From: Rubellimicrobium sp. CFH 75288
GTDB taxonomy: Bacteria; Pseudomonadota; Alphaproteobacteria; Rhodobacterales; Rhodobacteraceae
DNA: 64,000 nucleotides
Direction of reading: 5' to 3'
Assembly: GCF_009904055.1 (NCBI RefSeq)
Contig: NZ_WYDP01000005.1
Span: 62,001-126,000 of the forward strand
The position numbers and the translations under genes were made by a program. The notes below the pieces were generated by a model. The model saw only the letters and a list, made by a program, of their open reading frames with translations, had not been told where the DNA came from and made no database searches. Shown one piece after another: positions 50,466-58,598 of the stretch. Within the stretch, counting starts at the first letter, position 1; each line of letters opens with the position of its first letter.

Positions 50466-51799
50466 GGGGCTGATCCGACCGCGCGTTCGAGCGCGGGATA
50501 GCGCCGGGCGAGCAGGGCCGTCCGGGCAAGGAAACTCACGTGCAGCGCGGCCCAGAGCCCGTGGTTGCCCCAGAGCGGCGCCAGGATCAGGAGGGCGCCG
50601 AAATAGATCGCCACCGCTCCGGCCATGGCGTTGCGCAGATCGCGCGTGCGCGTCGCGCCCAGAAAGACGCCGTCGAGCATCCAGGCAGCCACTCCGGTCA
50701 CGGGCGCCAGCGCCATCCAGGGCAGGAACATCCGGGCGGCCTCCCGCACGTCGGGTGCCGTGGTCATCAGGTCGATGGCCGGACCGCCGAGCAGCGCGAA
50801 TCCCGCCCCGAGGGCCAGCCCGGTCGCCGTCGCCCAGAGGGAGGCCACCTGCAATCCGGCCCTCACCCCTGCCGGAGACCGCGCTCCGAAGGCCGTGCCG
50901 ACCACCGCCTCGGCCGCAAAGGCAAAGCCGTCGAGCGCAAAGGCCGTGATCGTCAGGAACTGCAGCAGGACCTGATTGGCCGCCAGCGCCACATCCCCCA
51001 ATCCGGCGCCCCAGAACAGGAAGCTCACCAGCACCGCCTCGAGCAGCAGGGTCCGCACGAGGATGTCCGCGTTGACGCGCGCCATGCGCCGCAGCCGGGC
51101 GGAATCGAGCACGCGCGCCCGGTCGCGCCACTCGCGGCCCCGCAGTACCGCGCGGCACATCCACAGACCCAGCAGCAGACCGGTCCACTCGGCCAGGGCC
51201 GTCGCTCCGGCGACACCCGCCACGCCCCAGCCCAGGCCGAGCACGAACCAGATGTCGAGGGTCGCGTTCAGGCCCATCTGGGCGGCCTGCAGGACGAACA
51301 CCGCCCCGGACCGCTCCTGGCCGATCAGCCAGCCGTTGATCCCGAACAGCGCGACCGCGGCCGGCGCCGACCAGATGCGGATGGCCAGGTAGTCGCGCGC
51401 GAGCATCTCCACAGCCTCGCTGGCCGGAGCAAGCGCCAGCGCCCCGGCCACCAGAAGCGGCTGCAGAAGGATCAGCAGGATGCCTCCGCCCAGCCCGACA
51501 AGCAGCGCCCGCGACAGGTTGGCGGCCACCTCGGCACGGTCGCCCGCGCCGCGCGCCTGTGCGGTCAGGCCCGTGGTCCCCATCCGCAGGAACCCCCACA
51601 CCCAGTAGAGCGCGCCGATCACGACCGCTCCGAGCCCCACGGCGCCGATCGGCGCAGCCTCCCCCAGCCGACCCACCACGGCGGTGTCCACGGCCCCGAG
51701 GAGCGGCACGGTGGCATTGGCCGCCACAATCGGCAGAGCCATGCGCAGGACGCGACGGTGGGTCACCGCTGCGGCACTCGGTCGGGTCAGGACCGTCAT
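50462..51799 (-). CDS. MATE-family efflux transporter, DinF type
   Basis: Twelve-helix exporter of 445 residues coupling drug or metabolite export to a cation gradient. Family segments: ALPIVAANATVPLLGAVDTA at the N-terminus, GLTAQARGAGD, and LDGFAFAAEAVVGTAFGA in the second half, as in DinF/NorM relatives. Both ends overlap neighbours by 4 bases, so it is translated with the thioesterases and meaB. Confidence 0.92.
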   Translation of the reverse strand: MTVLTRPSAAAVTHRRVLRMALPIVAANATVPLLGAVDTAVVGRLGEAAPIGAVGLGAVVIGALYWVWGFLRMGTTGLTAQARGAGDRAEVAANLSRALLVGLGGGILLILLQPLLVAGALALAPASEAVEMLARDYLAIRIWSAPAAVALFGINGWLIGQERSGAVFVLQAAQMGLNATLDIWFVLGLGWGVAGVAGATALAEWTGLLLGLWMCRAVLRGREWRDRARVLDSARLRRMARVNADILVRTLLLEAVLVSFLFWGAGLGDVALAANQVLLQFLTITAFALDGFAFAAEAVVGTAFGARSPAGVRAGLQVASLWATATGLALGAGFALLGGPAIDLMTTAPDVREAARMFLPWMALAPVTGVAAWMLDGVFLGATRTRDLRNAMAGAVAIYFGALLILAPLWGNHGLWAALHVSFLARTALLARRYPALERAVGSAP

Positions 51800-52284
51800 G
51801 CCGCGCTGGGCATCAGGAAGTGCCCTGTCGCCTGCGCGAACGGCTTGGTGCGGATATCCTGCCACGCCTCCACGTGAACCGAGGCGAAACGCCGCCCAGA
51901 CCGGGCCACCCGGGCCCGGGCGTAGGCGTCGCGCGGCAGGCCGGTGCGCAGGTAATCCACGCTGAAGGTGATCGTCTTGGGCAGCGCAAGCCGTCCCTCG
52001 GCGGGCAGCGCACCCGCCTCCATGGCGTCCCACATCTGCGACCAGGCCAGCGCCACGATGGCTGCCGTCTCCAGGAATGCCGCCGTGGCGCCGCCATGGA
52101 GGGCCGGCAGGACCGGGTTGCCGATCAGCTCGTCGCGAAAGGGAAGGATCGCGGTCAGCTCGTCGCCGCGGCGCTCGAAGCCCATGCCCAGAAAGGTCAC
52201 AAAGGGCACGGTCTCCACCAGCCGGGCAAGGGCCGCGTCGCGCCGTCCCTTGACGACCTGGACCGGCTCGGGCGGGACCCTCAT
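51796..52284 (-). CDS. PaaI-type hotdog thioesterase
   Basis: Acyl-CoA thioesterase of the hotdog fold; 162 residues. The catalytic helix [15 protein letters not shown] has the HGG turn with a Glu at the acidic position. [17 protein letters not shown] is the following conserved strand. It resembles the next upstream gene in design but is clearly diverged. The ATG overlaps the upstream stop and the stop overlaps the MATE ATG. Confidence 0.88.
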   Translation of the reverse strand: MRVPPEPVQVVKGRRDAALARLVETVPFVTFLGMGFERRGDELTAILPFRDELIGNPVLPALHGGATAAFLETAAIVALAWSQMWDAMEAGALPAEGRLALPKTITFSVDYLRTGLPRDAYARARVARSGRRFASVHVEAWQDIRTKPFAQATGHFLMPSAA

Positions 52285-52730
52285 TCCGGGACGCCCCGCC
52301 GGGCGGCCTCGACAGCGAAGGTTCCGGCGGCGGTCGCGAGCGGCCGGGACTCGCCGTCCTCGGCGGTGGCGCGCACGAAGGCCACGGACCGCGCCATGTG
52401 GAAGCATTCCGCCCGCGCCACGATCCGTCGTCCCGGCACCGCCGCGCGCATGTAGTCGATGCGCAGGTCGAGCGTGGCGGTGCTGCGCGGCCGCGACGGG
52501 TGCGACAGCACCGCCGTTCCGGCGCAGGTATCGAGCAGCGCGAAGACCGCCCCGCCGTGGATCACCCCGGTGGCCGGATCGCCCACCAGCCGGTCGGACC
52601 AGGGCATCGACAGGGCGGCGCTGCCCTCGCCGATCGACTCGAGCGACAGGTTCAGGGCTCGCGCGAAGGGAAGGGCGGCCACAAAGGCGCGGGCGATCCG
52701 TTCCCTGTCCTGAGGGTTGTCCGACTGCAT
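52281..52730 (-). CDS. PaaI-type hotdog thioesterase
   Basis: First gene of the operon; 149 residues. The hotdog core [17 protein letters not shown] carries the classic HGG and Asp. [20 protein letters not shown] follows, with final AAGTFAVE. A second ATG four codons upstream is possible; neither has a ribosome site. It is divergent from the first MerR gene by ~100 bases. Acyl-CoA substrates are inferred, in keeping with the fatty-acid genes beyond. Confidence 0.88.
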   Translation of the reverse strand: MQSDNPQDRERIARAFVAALPFARALNLSLESIGEGSAALSMPWSDRLVGDPATGVIHGGAVFALLDTCAGTAVLSHPSRPRSTATLDLRIDYMRAAVPGRRIVARAECFHMARSVAFVRATAEDGESRPLATAAGTFAVEAARRGVPE

Positions 52731-52828
52731 GGCCCGCACCATGCCCGGACGGGCGGCCGCTGCAAGGGGGCGCTGCTGTTGCCGCCGCCCCTGCCGCGCC
52801 CTAGTCTCAGGGCAACGCGGGAAGAACC

Positions 52829-53218
52829 ATGGCCGACACGCAGAAGGAACCGATCCGCCTCTCGTTCAAGGAGATGTGCGCCCGCTTCGACGTGACGCCG
52901 CGCACCTTGCGCTACTACGAGTACATCGAGCTGCTCTCGCCCGAGCGCGAGGGACGGGCGCGTTTCTATGGCCCGCGCGAGATCGCCCGCATGACGCTGA
53001 TCCTGCGGGGCCGCCGCTTCGGCTTTCCGCTCGAGGAGATCCGGCAGTGGCTTCTGATCTACGAAAAGGAAGGCACGGAGGCGCAGATGCGCCGCTGGAT
53101 CGAACTGGCCGACCGCCAGCTGGGCGAACTGGCCGAGCAGCGCCGGCAGATCGAGGAAACGATGGACGAGCTGCGGCGCCTGCGCGACGAGACGGCTGCC
53201 ACGCTGCCCGCCGGCTGA
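52829..53218 (+). CDS. MerR-family regulator, first of two
   Basis: 129 residues. Winged helix: [20 protein letters not shown] (residues ~14-33), then [13 protein letters not shown] and a coiled-coil at ~80-120 ([20 protein letters not shown]). No metal-binding cysteines, so it is of the fatty-acid or metabolic MerR kind rather than a metal sensor. It is about 43% identical by eye to the second MerR gene downstream. Confidence 0.88.
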   Translation: MADTQKEPIRLSFKEMCARFDVTPRTLRYYEYIELLSPEREGRARFYGPREIARMTLILRGRRFGFPLEEIRQWLLIYEKEGTEAQMRRWIELADRQLGELAEQRRQIEETMDELRRLRDETAATLPAG

Positions 53219-53246
53219 CGGTCCGTCGCGGATCGGCATGACCTCG

Positions 53247-53261
53247 CGTCCCGACGGGACG
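53247..53261 (+). terminator. Hairpin after the first MerR gene
   Basis: CGTCCC-GAC-GGGACG, a 6-bp perfect stem, 29 bases after the stop. It could end the first merR transcript before the promoter of the second. A near-identical hairpin lies between tatA and tatB. Confidence 0.4.
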
Positions 53262-53279
53262 GGGTGACGCCGCGTTTCG

Positions 53280-53295
53280 TTTACGTCCACGTCAT
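53280..53295. promoter_or_regulatory. TTTACGT-CC-ACGTCAT box, probable MerR operator
   Basis: An imperfect inverted repeat with paired ACGT cores lies 78 bases before the second MerR gene and its beta-oxidation operon. It resembles the ACGT-type operators described for LiuR-like MerR regulators of acyl-CoA catabolism. It also overlaps a plausible -35 (TTTACG) with a weak -10 TGTAGG 17 bases later. Confidence 0.5.
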
Positions 53296-53372
53296 CGTGT
53301 CTTGTAGGATGGCGTCGCACGGCGCATCTGGCCCGCCTGATTCACGAGACCGGCAGGCAGGATACGCGATCC

Positions 53373-53771
53373 ATGACCGACGACACGATGACCATCCGCC
53401 AGATGTGCGACCTGTTCGACGTGACCCCGCGCGCGCTCCGCTTCTACGAGGCCAAGGAGCTTCTGTCGCCGATCCGGCAGGGCACGCGGCGGCTCTACAC
53501 GCGGGCGGACCGGGCGCGCCTGACGCTGATCCTGAAGGGCAAGCGCTTCGGCTTCTCGCTGGAGGAGATCCGGCAGCTTCTGGAGCTCTGGGACGGCGGG
53601 CGCGGGCGGACGACCCAACTGGCCCGGACGATCGAGGTCGCCGAGCGCCACCTCACGGAGATGATCGCCCGGCGCGACGCGCTGAACGTGGCCATCGGCG
53701 AGCTGCAGGAGCAGCTGGCCTGGGGCCGGGAGGAACTGGCTCGGCAGACCGCGCGGTCGGACGCAGCCTGA
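53373..53771 (+). CDS. MerR-family regulator heading the beta-oxidation operon
   Basis: 132 residues. Helix-turn-helix [20 protein letters not shown], wing [13 protein letters not shown], and a C-terminal coiled coil (~75-120). No cysteines for metal binding. It lies 28 bases before the acyl-CoA dehydrogenase gene, so it probably controls that operon and itself through the ACGT box upstream. Two adjacent related MerR genes may form heterodimers or bind overlapping sites (inferred). Confidence 0.9.
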   Translation: MTDDTMTIRQMCDLFDVTPRALRFYEAKELLSPIRQGTRRLYTRADRARLTLILKGKRFGFSLEEIRQLLELWDGGRGRTTQLARTIEVAERHLTEMIARRDALNVAIGELQEQLAWGREELARQTARSDAA

Positions 53772-53799
53772 GGCGGAACGCAAGCAGAGGGAGGACCGA

Positions 53800-55608
53800 A
53801 TGCAGATCTTCAAGAGCCCCGTCCGGGACATGCAGTTCGTCCTGCACGACGTTCTGCGCATCGGCGCCGAGGACATCCCCGGCTACCGCGATCTCGACCG
53901 GGAGACCACGGAGGCCATCCTCGAGGAGGCGGCCAAGGTGGCCGAAGGTCTGCTTCTGCCCCTCAACGAGGTCGGCGACCGCGAGGGCTGCCGGCTGGAG
54001 AACGGCGTGGTCCGCACGCCTCCGGGCTTCCGCGAGGCCTTCGACGCCGTGCGCGAGGGCGGCTGGACGGCGGTGGACTGCGACACCGAATGGGGCGGCC
54101 AGGGCCTGCCGCATGTGATCCACACCGCCGCGCAGGAGGCGTTCGTCTCCGCCAACATGGCCTTCAACATGTATCAGGGCCTGACGCACGGCGCCTATTC
54201 GGCCATCCGCCTGCACGGGACAGAGGCGCAGAAGGCGCTCTACCTGCCCCGGCTGACCACCTGCGAATGGACCGGGACCATGAACCTGACCGAGCCCCAT
54301 GCGGGCACGGATCTGGGCATCATGCGCACCCGCGCCGAGCCCCGGGGCGACGGCACCTATGCCATCACGGGCCAGAAGATCTTCATCTCCGCCGGCGAGC
54401 ACGACCTGGCGGAGAACATCGTCCACCTCGTGCTGGCCAAGATCCCCGGCGGGCCGGAGGGGACCAAGGGCATCTCGCTCTTCATCGTGCCGAAGTTCCT
54501 GCCGCGCGAGGACGGCTCCCTGGGCGAGCGCAACGCGCTCTCCTGCGGCAAGATCGAGCACAAGATGGGCATCCACGGCAACGCGACCTGCGTGATGAAC
54601 TTCGAGGGTGCGACGGGCTGGCTGCTCGGGCAGGAGCACAAGGGCATGCGCGCCATGTTCACCATGATGAACGAGGCGCGTCTGGGCGTGGGCCTTCAGG
54701 GCTATGCGCAGGCCGAGATCGCCTATCAGAACGCCCGCGCTTGGGCGCGCGAACGCGTGCAGGGGCGCAATCCGCTGCCCGACCGCAACGCCGGCGCCGT
54801 GGCCGCCGCGGCGACGGCCGCGGGCGCGGCCGACCCGCTGATCGTGCATCCCGACATCCGCCGCTCGCTCATGGAGCAGAAGGCCTTTGTCGAGGGGGCC
54901 CGCGCGCTGGCCTACTGGGCGGCGACCCTGATCGACCGGGCGCACCGCAAGGGGGATGCGGAGGCCGATGCGCTCGTCTCGCTGCTGATCCCGGTGGTCA
55001 AGGGCTTCCTGACCGATCGGGGCTTCGAGATGACGGTGGCGGCCCAGCAGGTCTATGGCGGGCACGGCTACATCGAGGAGACGGGCGTCTCGCAATTCGT
55101 GCGCGACGCGCGCATCGCCATGATCTACGAGGGCGCCAACGGCATCCAGGCCCTCGACCTCGTGGCGCGCAAGCTGCCTGCGGGCGGCGGCCGGCCCTTC
55201 ATGGCCTTCCTCGAGCACGTCAAGGGCTTCATCAAGGCCCACGAGGAGGAGGACGAGACCCTGAAGGTGCAGGTGCTCGACCCCCTCAAGGCCGCGTCCA
55301 AGGACCTGCAGGCGGCGGCCATGCACTTCATGGAGCGGGCGGCCAAGGCGCCGGAGGACGCGCTGGCGGGGGCCACCGACTTCATGCACCTGATGGGGCA
55401 TGTCTGCCTGGGCCTGATGTGGGCGCGCATGGCGGTCGCCGCGCACAGGGCACTGGCCGAGGGACGGGGCGACCGGGCCTTCCTCGAGGCCAAGCTCGCC
55501 ACCGCGCGCTTCCATGCGGCGCGCCAGCTTCCGGCGACCGCGCTGCATCTGGCGCGCATCCGGTCGGGCGGAGAGGCGGTCATGGCGCTTCCGGCCGAGG
55601 CGTTCTAG
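53800..55608 (+). CDS. Acyl-CoA dehydrogenase, DmdC/FadE-like ~600-residue type
   Basis: FAD enzyme of beta-oxidation; 602 residues, with the extra C-terminal domain of this group. N-terminal [19 protein letters not shown], substrate/FAD segment [16 protein letters not shown], and catalytic base Glu444 in [18 protein letters not shown]. Relatives include the 3-methylmercaptopropionyl-CoA dehydrogenase DmdC and general fatty acyl-CoA dehydrogenases; the neighbouring thiolase and FadB-like gene favour fatty acids. GGGAGG precedes the ATG. Confidence 0.92.
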   Translation: MQIFKSPVRDMQFVLHDVLRIGAEDIPGYRDLDRETTEAILEEAAKVAEGLLLPLNEVGDREGCRLENGVVRTPPGFREAFDAVREGGWTAVDCDTEWGGQGLPHVIHTAAQEAFVSANMAFNMYQGLTHGAYSAIRLHGTEAQKALYLPRLTTCEWTGTMNLTEPHAGTDLGIMRTRAEPRGDGTYAITGQKIFISAGEHDLAENIVHLVLAKIPGGPEGTKGISLFIVPKFLPREDGSLGERNALSCGKIEHKMGIHGNATCVMNFEGATGWLLGQEHKGMRAMFTMMNEARLGVGLQGYAQAEIAYQNARAWARERVQGRNPLPDRNAGAVAAAATAAGAADPLIVHPDIRRSLMEQKAFVEGARALAYWAATLIDRAHRKGDAEADALVSLLIPVVKGFLTDRGFEMTVAAQQVYGGHGYIEETGVSQFVRDARIAMIYEGANGIQALDLVARKLPAGGGRPFMAFLEHVKGFIKAHEEEDETLKVQVLDPLKAASKDLQAAAMHFMERAAKAPEDALAGATDFMHLMGHVCLGLMWARMAVAAHRALAEGRGDRAFLEAKLATARFHAARQLPATALHLARIRSGGEAVMALPAEAF

Positions 55609-55630
55609 CCTCGGCGCCGGAGGGCCTGCG

Positions 55631-55843
55631 ATGCCCAAGCGCCTGCGCCTGACCCGCCGCTTCGCCGCAGCGATGACCGAGGACGGCTATCGTCGCCTGC
55701 GGCGCTTCGCCGAGGAAGCGGGGCTCGAGGAAGGCGAAGCGCTGAGCTTCGTCTTCGAGAACCTCGACGGGATCACGGACCCCACGGGGCTGTCGCACAG
55801 GTTGCGCCAGTTCAAGGCGGACCTGGCGGAGCGGCGGGCATGA
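55631..55843 (+). CDS. Small basic protein conserved in position
   Basis: Unknown function; 70 residues, very rich in Arg and predicted mostly helical (RLRLTRRFAAAM, DGYRRLRRFAEEAGLEEGEAL, THRL-like SHRLRQFKADL). GGAGG lies 7 bases upstream of the ATG, giving good support. It is probably cotranscribed with the acyl-CoA dehydrogenase. Confidence 0.7.
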   Translation: MPKRLRLTRRFAAAMTEDGYRRLRRFAEEAGLEEGEALSFVFENLDGITDPTGLSHRLRQFKADLAERRA

Positions 55844-56100
55844 TGCGGCCGGCGCGGCAGAGCCGGGCGAGGCCGGGACTGGCTGACGGGTGGTGGTGTC
55901 TCCTTTCTGCGTTGGCAACCGACGGGGCATCTGCCGGCGCGGACGGTCGGCCGCATCCGACGGCCGGGTCGCGGCGCGGCCGAATCGCCCCCGGGCCGCG
56001 CAGGATCACCCTGGCACGGAAATCCTTTCCATCCGGTAAACGGCGCAGCCGCTCCGACAGGACGGCGGGCGCCGCGCGTTGCGCGAGGGCTACGGCGTGA
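55840..56100 (+). other. Open frame fitted between two genes by 4-base overlaps
   Basis: The 253-base interval between the small basic protein and the GST is spanned by one 86-codon frame whose ATG overlaps the previous stop (ATGA) and whose stop overlaps the next GTG (GTGA). The product is Arg/Ala/Gly/Ser-rich without a visible fold, and its third-position GC (about 78%) looks lower than neighbouring genes. It is probably not a gene, but the fit is worth noting. Confidence 0.2.
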
Positions 56101-56741
56101 CCCCACGGCTCCACTGCTTCGGCGAATCGGGCAACGCCTACAAGGCAGCGCTGACGCTGACGCTCTGCGGGATCGCGTGGGAGCCGGTCTGGGTGGACTT
56201 CTTCCGCGGCGGGGCGCGCCGGACCGAGTATCTCCGCCTCAACCCGATGGGCGAAGTGCCCGCGCTCGACCTCGGCGACCGGGTGCTCTCGCAATCGGGG
56301 GCGATCCAGCTCTGGGCCGCGGAGCGGACCGGGCGTCTGCTCGGCCCCGACCGCGAGGAGACGCTGCGCTGGCTGTTCTTCGACAACCACAAGGTCAGCG
56401 CGCAGGCGGGCATGCTGCGCTTCCTCGGCAACTTCCTGGCGCCCGACAGGCGCGACCCGGCCGTCCTCGCATGGCTCTCGGGCCGGCTGCGCGCGGCGCT
56501 GAAGGTTCTCGAGGCACGGCTGTCGGAGGGGTTCTGGCTCGCCGGCGAGGAGCCCACGATCGCCGACCTCGCCTGCTGCGGCTACCTGTTCTATCCCGAA
56601 CCCTTCGGCTTCGACCGCGCGGACTGGCCGGCCATCGACCGCTGGCTCGACCGCATCGCCGCCCTGCCCGGCTGGCAGCATCCCTACGACCTCATGCCGC
56701 GGCGGGAGGGCGCAAGCCCCTCGCTCGGACCCCTGACCTGA
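56097..56741 (+). CDS. Glutathione S-transferase family protein
   Basis: 214 residues: thioredoxin-like domain to ~80 and helical domain after. Motifs: SGNAYKAALTLTLCGIAWE, RLNPMGEVPALD, LSQSGAIQLW and GEEPTIADLACC. The GTG start has GAGGG 7 bases upstream; a TTG six codons earlier is possible. Position between acyl-CoA dehydrogenase and thiolase suggests a role in detoxifying reactive acyl intermediates (inferred). Confidence 0.88.
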   Translation: MTPRLHCFGESGNAYKAALTLTLCGIAWEPVWVDFFRGGARRTEYLRLNPMGEVPALDLGDRVLSQSGAIQLWAAERTGRLLGPDREETLRWLFFDNHKVSAQAGMLRFLGNFLAPDRRDPAVLAWLSGRLRAALKVLEARLSEGFWLAGEEPTIADLACCGYLFYPEPFGFDRADWPAIDRWLDRIAALPGWQHPYDLMPRREGASPSLGPLT

Positions 56742-56752
56742 CGGAGAGGACC

Positions 56753-57961
56753 ATGGACGCCTTCATCTTCGACGCCATCCGCACCCCGCGCGGCCGGGGC
56801 AAGACCGACGGCTCGCTGCACGAGGTGACGGCGCTGCGCCTGTCGGCGCAGGTGCTCGACGACCTCAAGGCACGCAACAACCTGCCCGAGGACGCGGTGG
56901 AGGACGTGATCTGGGGCAATGTCACGCAGGTGGGCGAACAGGGCGGCTGCCTCGCGCGCTCGGCCGTCCTCGCCTCCTCCCTGGGCGAGCGGGTGCCGGG
57001 GCTCTCGATCAACCGCTTCTGCGCCTCGGGGCTCGAGGCGGTCAACCTCGCCGCCAATCAGGTGCGCGCGGGCGCGGGCGAGGGCTACATCGCGGGCGGC
57101 GTGGAGATGATGAGCCGCGTGCCGATGGGATCGGACGGCGCTGCCATCGCGGTGGACCCGAGCCTGGCGCTCTCGACCTATTTCGTGCCGCAGGGAATCA
57201 GCGCGGACATCATCGCCACCGAATACGGCATCACCCGCGACGAGGCCGATGCCTTTGCCGTCCAGTCCCAGAAGCGGGCCAAGGAGGCCTGGGACGACGG
57301 GCGGTTCGCCCGCTCGGTCGTGCCGGTGCGCGACATCAACGGGCTGACGATCCTCGACCGGGACGAGTACATGCGCCCCGACACCGACATGCAGAAGCTG
57401 GGCGCGCTCAACCCGTCCTTCCAGGCGATGGGCGAGGTCATGCCGGGCTTCGACAAGGTCGCGCTGCTCAGGTATCCGCATCTGGAGCGGATCGAGCACA
57501 TCCACCATGCCGGCAACTCGTCCGGGATCGTGGACGGGGCGGCGGGCATCCTGATCGGCTCGCGCGAGTTCGGCGAGCGGCACGGGCTGAGGCCCCGCGC
57601 GCGGGTCCGGGCCACGGCCAAGGTCGGATCAGACCCCACGATCATGCTGACGGGGCCCATCCCGGCGACCGAGCGCGTGCTGGAGGCGGCGGGCATGGGG
57701 ATCGGCGACATCGACCTGTTCGAGGTCAACGAGGCCTTCGCCGCCGTGGTGCTGCGCTTCCTGCAGGCCTTCGACGTGCCCGACGACCGGGTGAACGTCA
57801 ACGGCGGCGCCATCGCGATGGGCCACCCCCTCGGCGCGTCGGGCGCGATCATCCTGGGCACGCTTCTGGACGAGATGGAACGGCGCGGCGTCGGCACGGG
57901 TCTTGCCACGCTCTGCATCGCCTCGGGCATGGGGGCGGCCACCATCATCGAGCGGGTGTGA
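56753..57961 (+). CDS. Acetyl-CoA acetyltransferase / 3-ketoacyl-CoA thiolase
   Basis: 402 residues. Nucleophile Cys90 in NRFCASGLEAV. The NEAFA motif, GGAIAMGHPLGASGA and the second Cys in LCIASGMG complete the thiolase active site. The block of acyl-CoA dehydrogenase, thiolase and FadB-like enzyme argues for the thiolytic step of beta-oxidation. The opening DAFIFDAIRTPRGRGK is like FadA-type long thiolases. Confidence 0.94.
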   Translation: MDAFIFDAIRTPRGRGKTDGSLHEVTALRLSAQVLDDLKARNNLPEDAVEDVIWGNVTQVGEQGGCLARSAVLASSLGERVPGLSINRFCASGLEAVNLAANQVRAGAGEGYIAGGVEMMSRVPMGSDGAAIAVDPSLALSTYFVPQGISADIIATEYGITRDEADAFAVQSQKRAKEAWDDGRFARSVVPVRDINGLTILDRDEYMRPDTDMQKLGALNPSFQAMGEVMPGFDKVALLRYPHLERIEHIHHAGNSSGIVDGAAGILIGSREFGERHGLRPRARVRATAKVGSDPTIMLTGPIPATERVLEAAGMGIGDIDLFEVNEAFAAVVLRFLQAFDVPDDRVNVNGGAIAMGHPLGASGAIILGTLLDEMERRGVGTGLATLCIASGMGAATIIERV

Positions 57962-58111
57962 TGCCGGCCGTCCCGCCCCGCGCCGGAGCCCCGGCTGTCG
58001 CCCGGCCGCCACGGCAGTTTGCGCAAGGGCGGTCTTGCGGGAACCGTACGCTGCACGCAGTTGCACGAGTTTCTATGTCAGTTCCGAGGTTCCGCCCTTC
58101 GGAGACAGCTG

Positions 58112-58549
58112 GTGGCGAGCGAGGTCCACGCCCTAGTCCGACGACTGGCCGGGTCGCTCACGTCGGGCGACATGGTCGGCATGGCCAGGCTGCACCGCTT
58201 TCCCTGCCCGTTCCACGCCTACGGCCGGACCGAAGTCTATGCCGATCCGGCCGCGCTGATGCGCGGCGTCGCCCTCTGGCGCGAGGAGCGCTGGCGCAAG
58301 GGCACGCGCCAGATCGAGGGGCGCATCACGGCCCTGGACTTGCCGCGATCCCAGCGCCTTCGCGTCTGGGTGCACTGGACGCACGCGATGGCCGACGGGT
58401 CGGTGCGCGAGGTGGGCACGGATCTTCTGTTCCTGACCCGGATCGAGGGCCCCTGGCTCATCGAGATGGTCGATTTCCTGACCCTGCCTGCGCCGCTCGA
58501 CGGCGCGGCAGGGGCCGACATGGGCTATGCGGTCGCCGCTGCAGGCTGA
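58112..58549 (+). CDS. Unknown protein, possibly NTF2/SnoaL-like
   Basis: 145 residues, no family named with confidence. The composition and strand pattern (TSGDMVGMARLHRFPCPFH, RQIEGRITALDL, VHWTHAMADGSVREVGTDLLFL, WLIEMVDFLT) suggest a small cone-shaped alpha+beta fold like NTF2/SnoaL (weak inference). The GTG start is supported by GGAG 7 bases upstream; a longer version has no ribosome site. It sits between thiolase and the FadB-like gene, 150 bases after the thiolase. Confidence 0.7.
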   Translation: MASEVHALVRRLAGSLTSGDMVGMARLHRFPCPFHAYGRTEVYADPAALMRGVALWREERWRKGTRQIEGRITALDLPRSQRLRVWVHWTHAMADGSVREVGTDLLFLTRIEGPWLIEMVDFLTLPAPLDGAAGADMGYAVAAAG

Positions 58550-58598
58550 CCGCGCCCCGTCCTTTCCGTTTTTCCGCTCTGCAGGGAGGCCACCGGCC

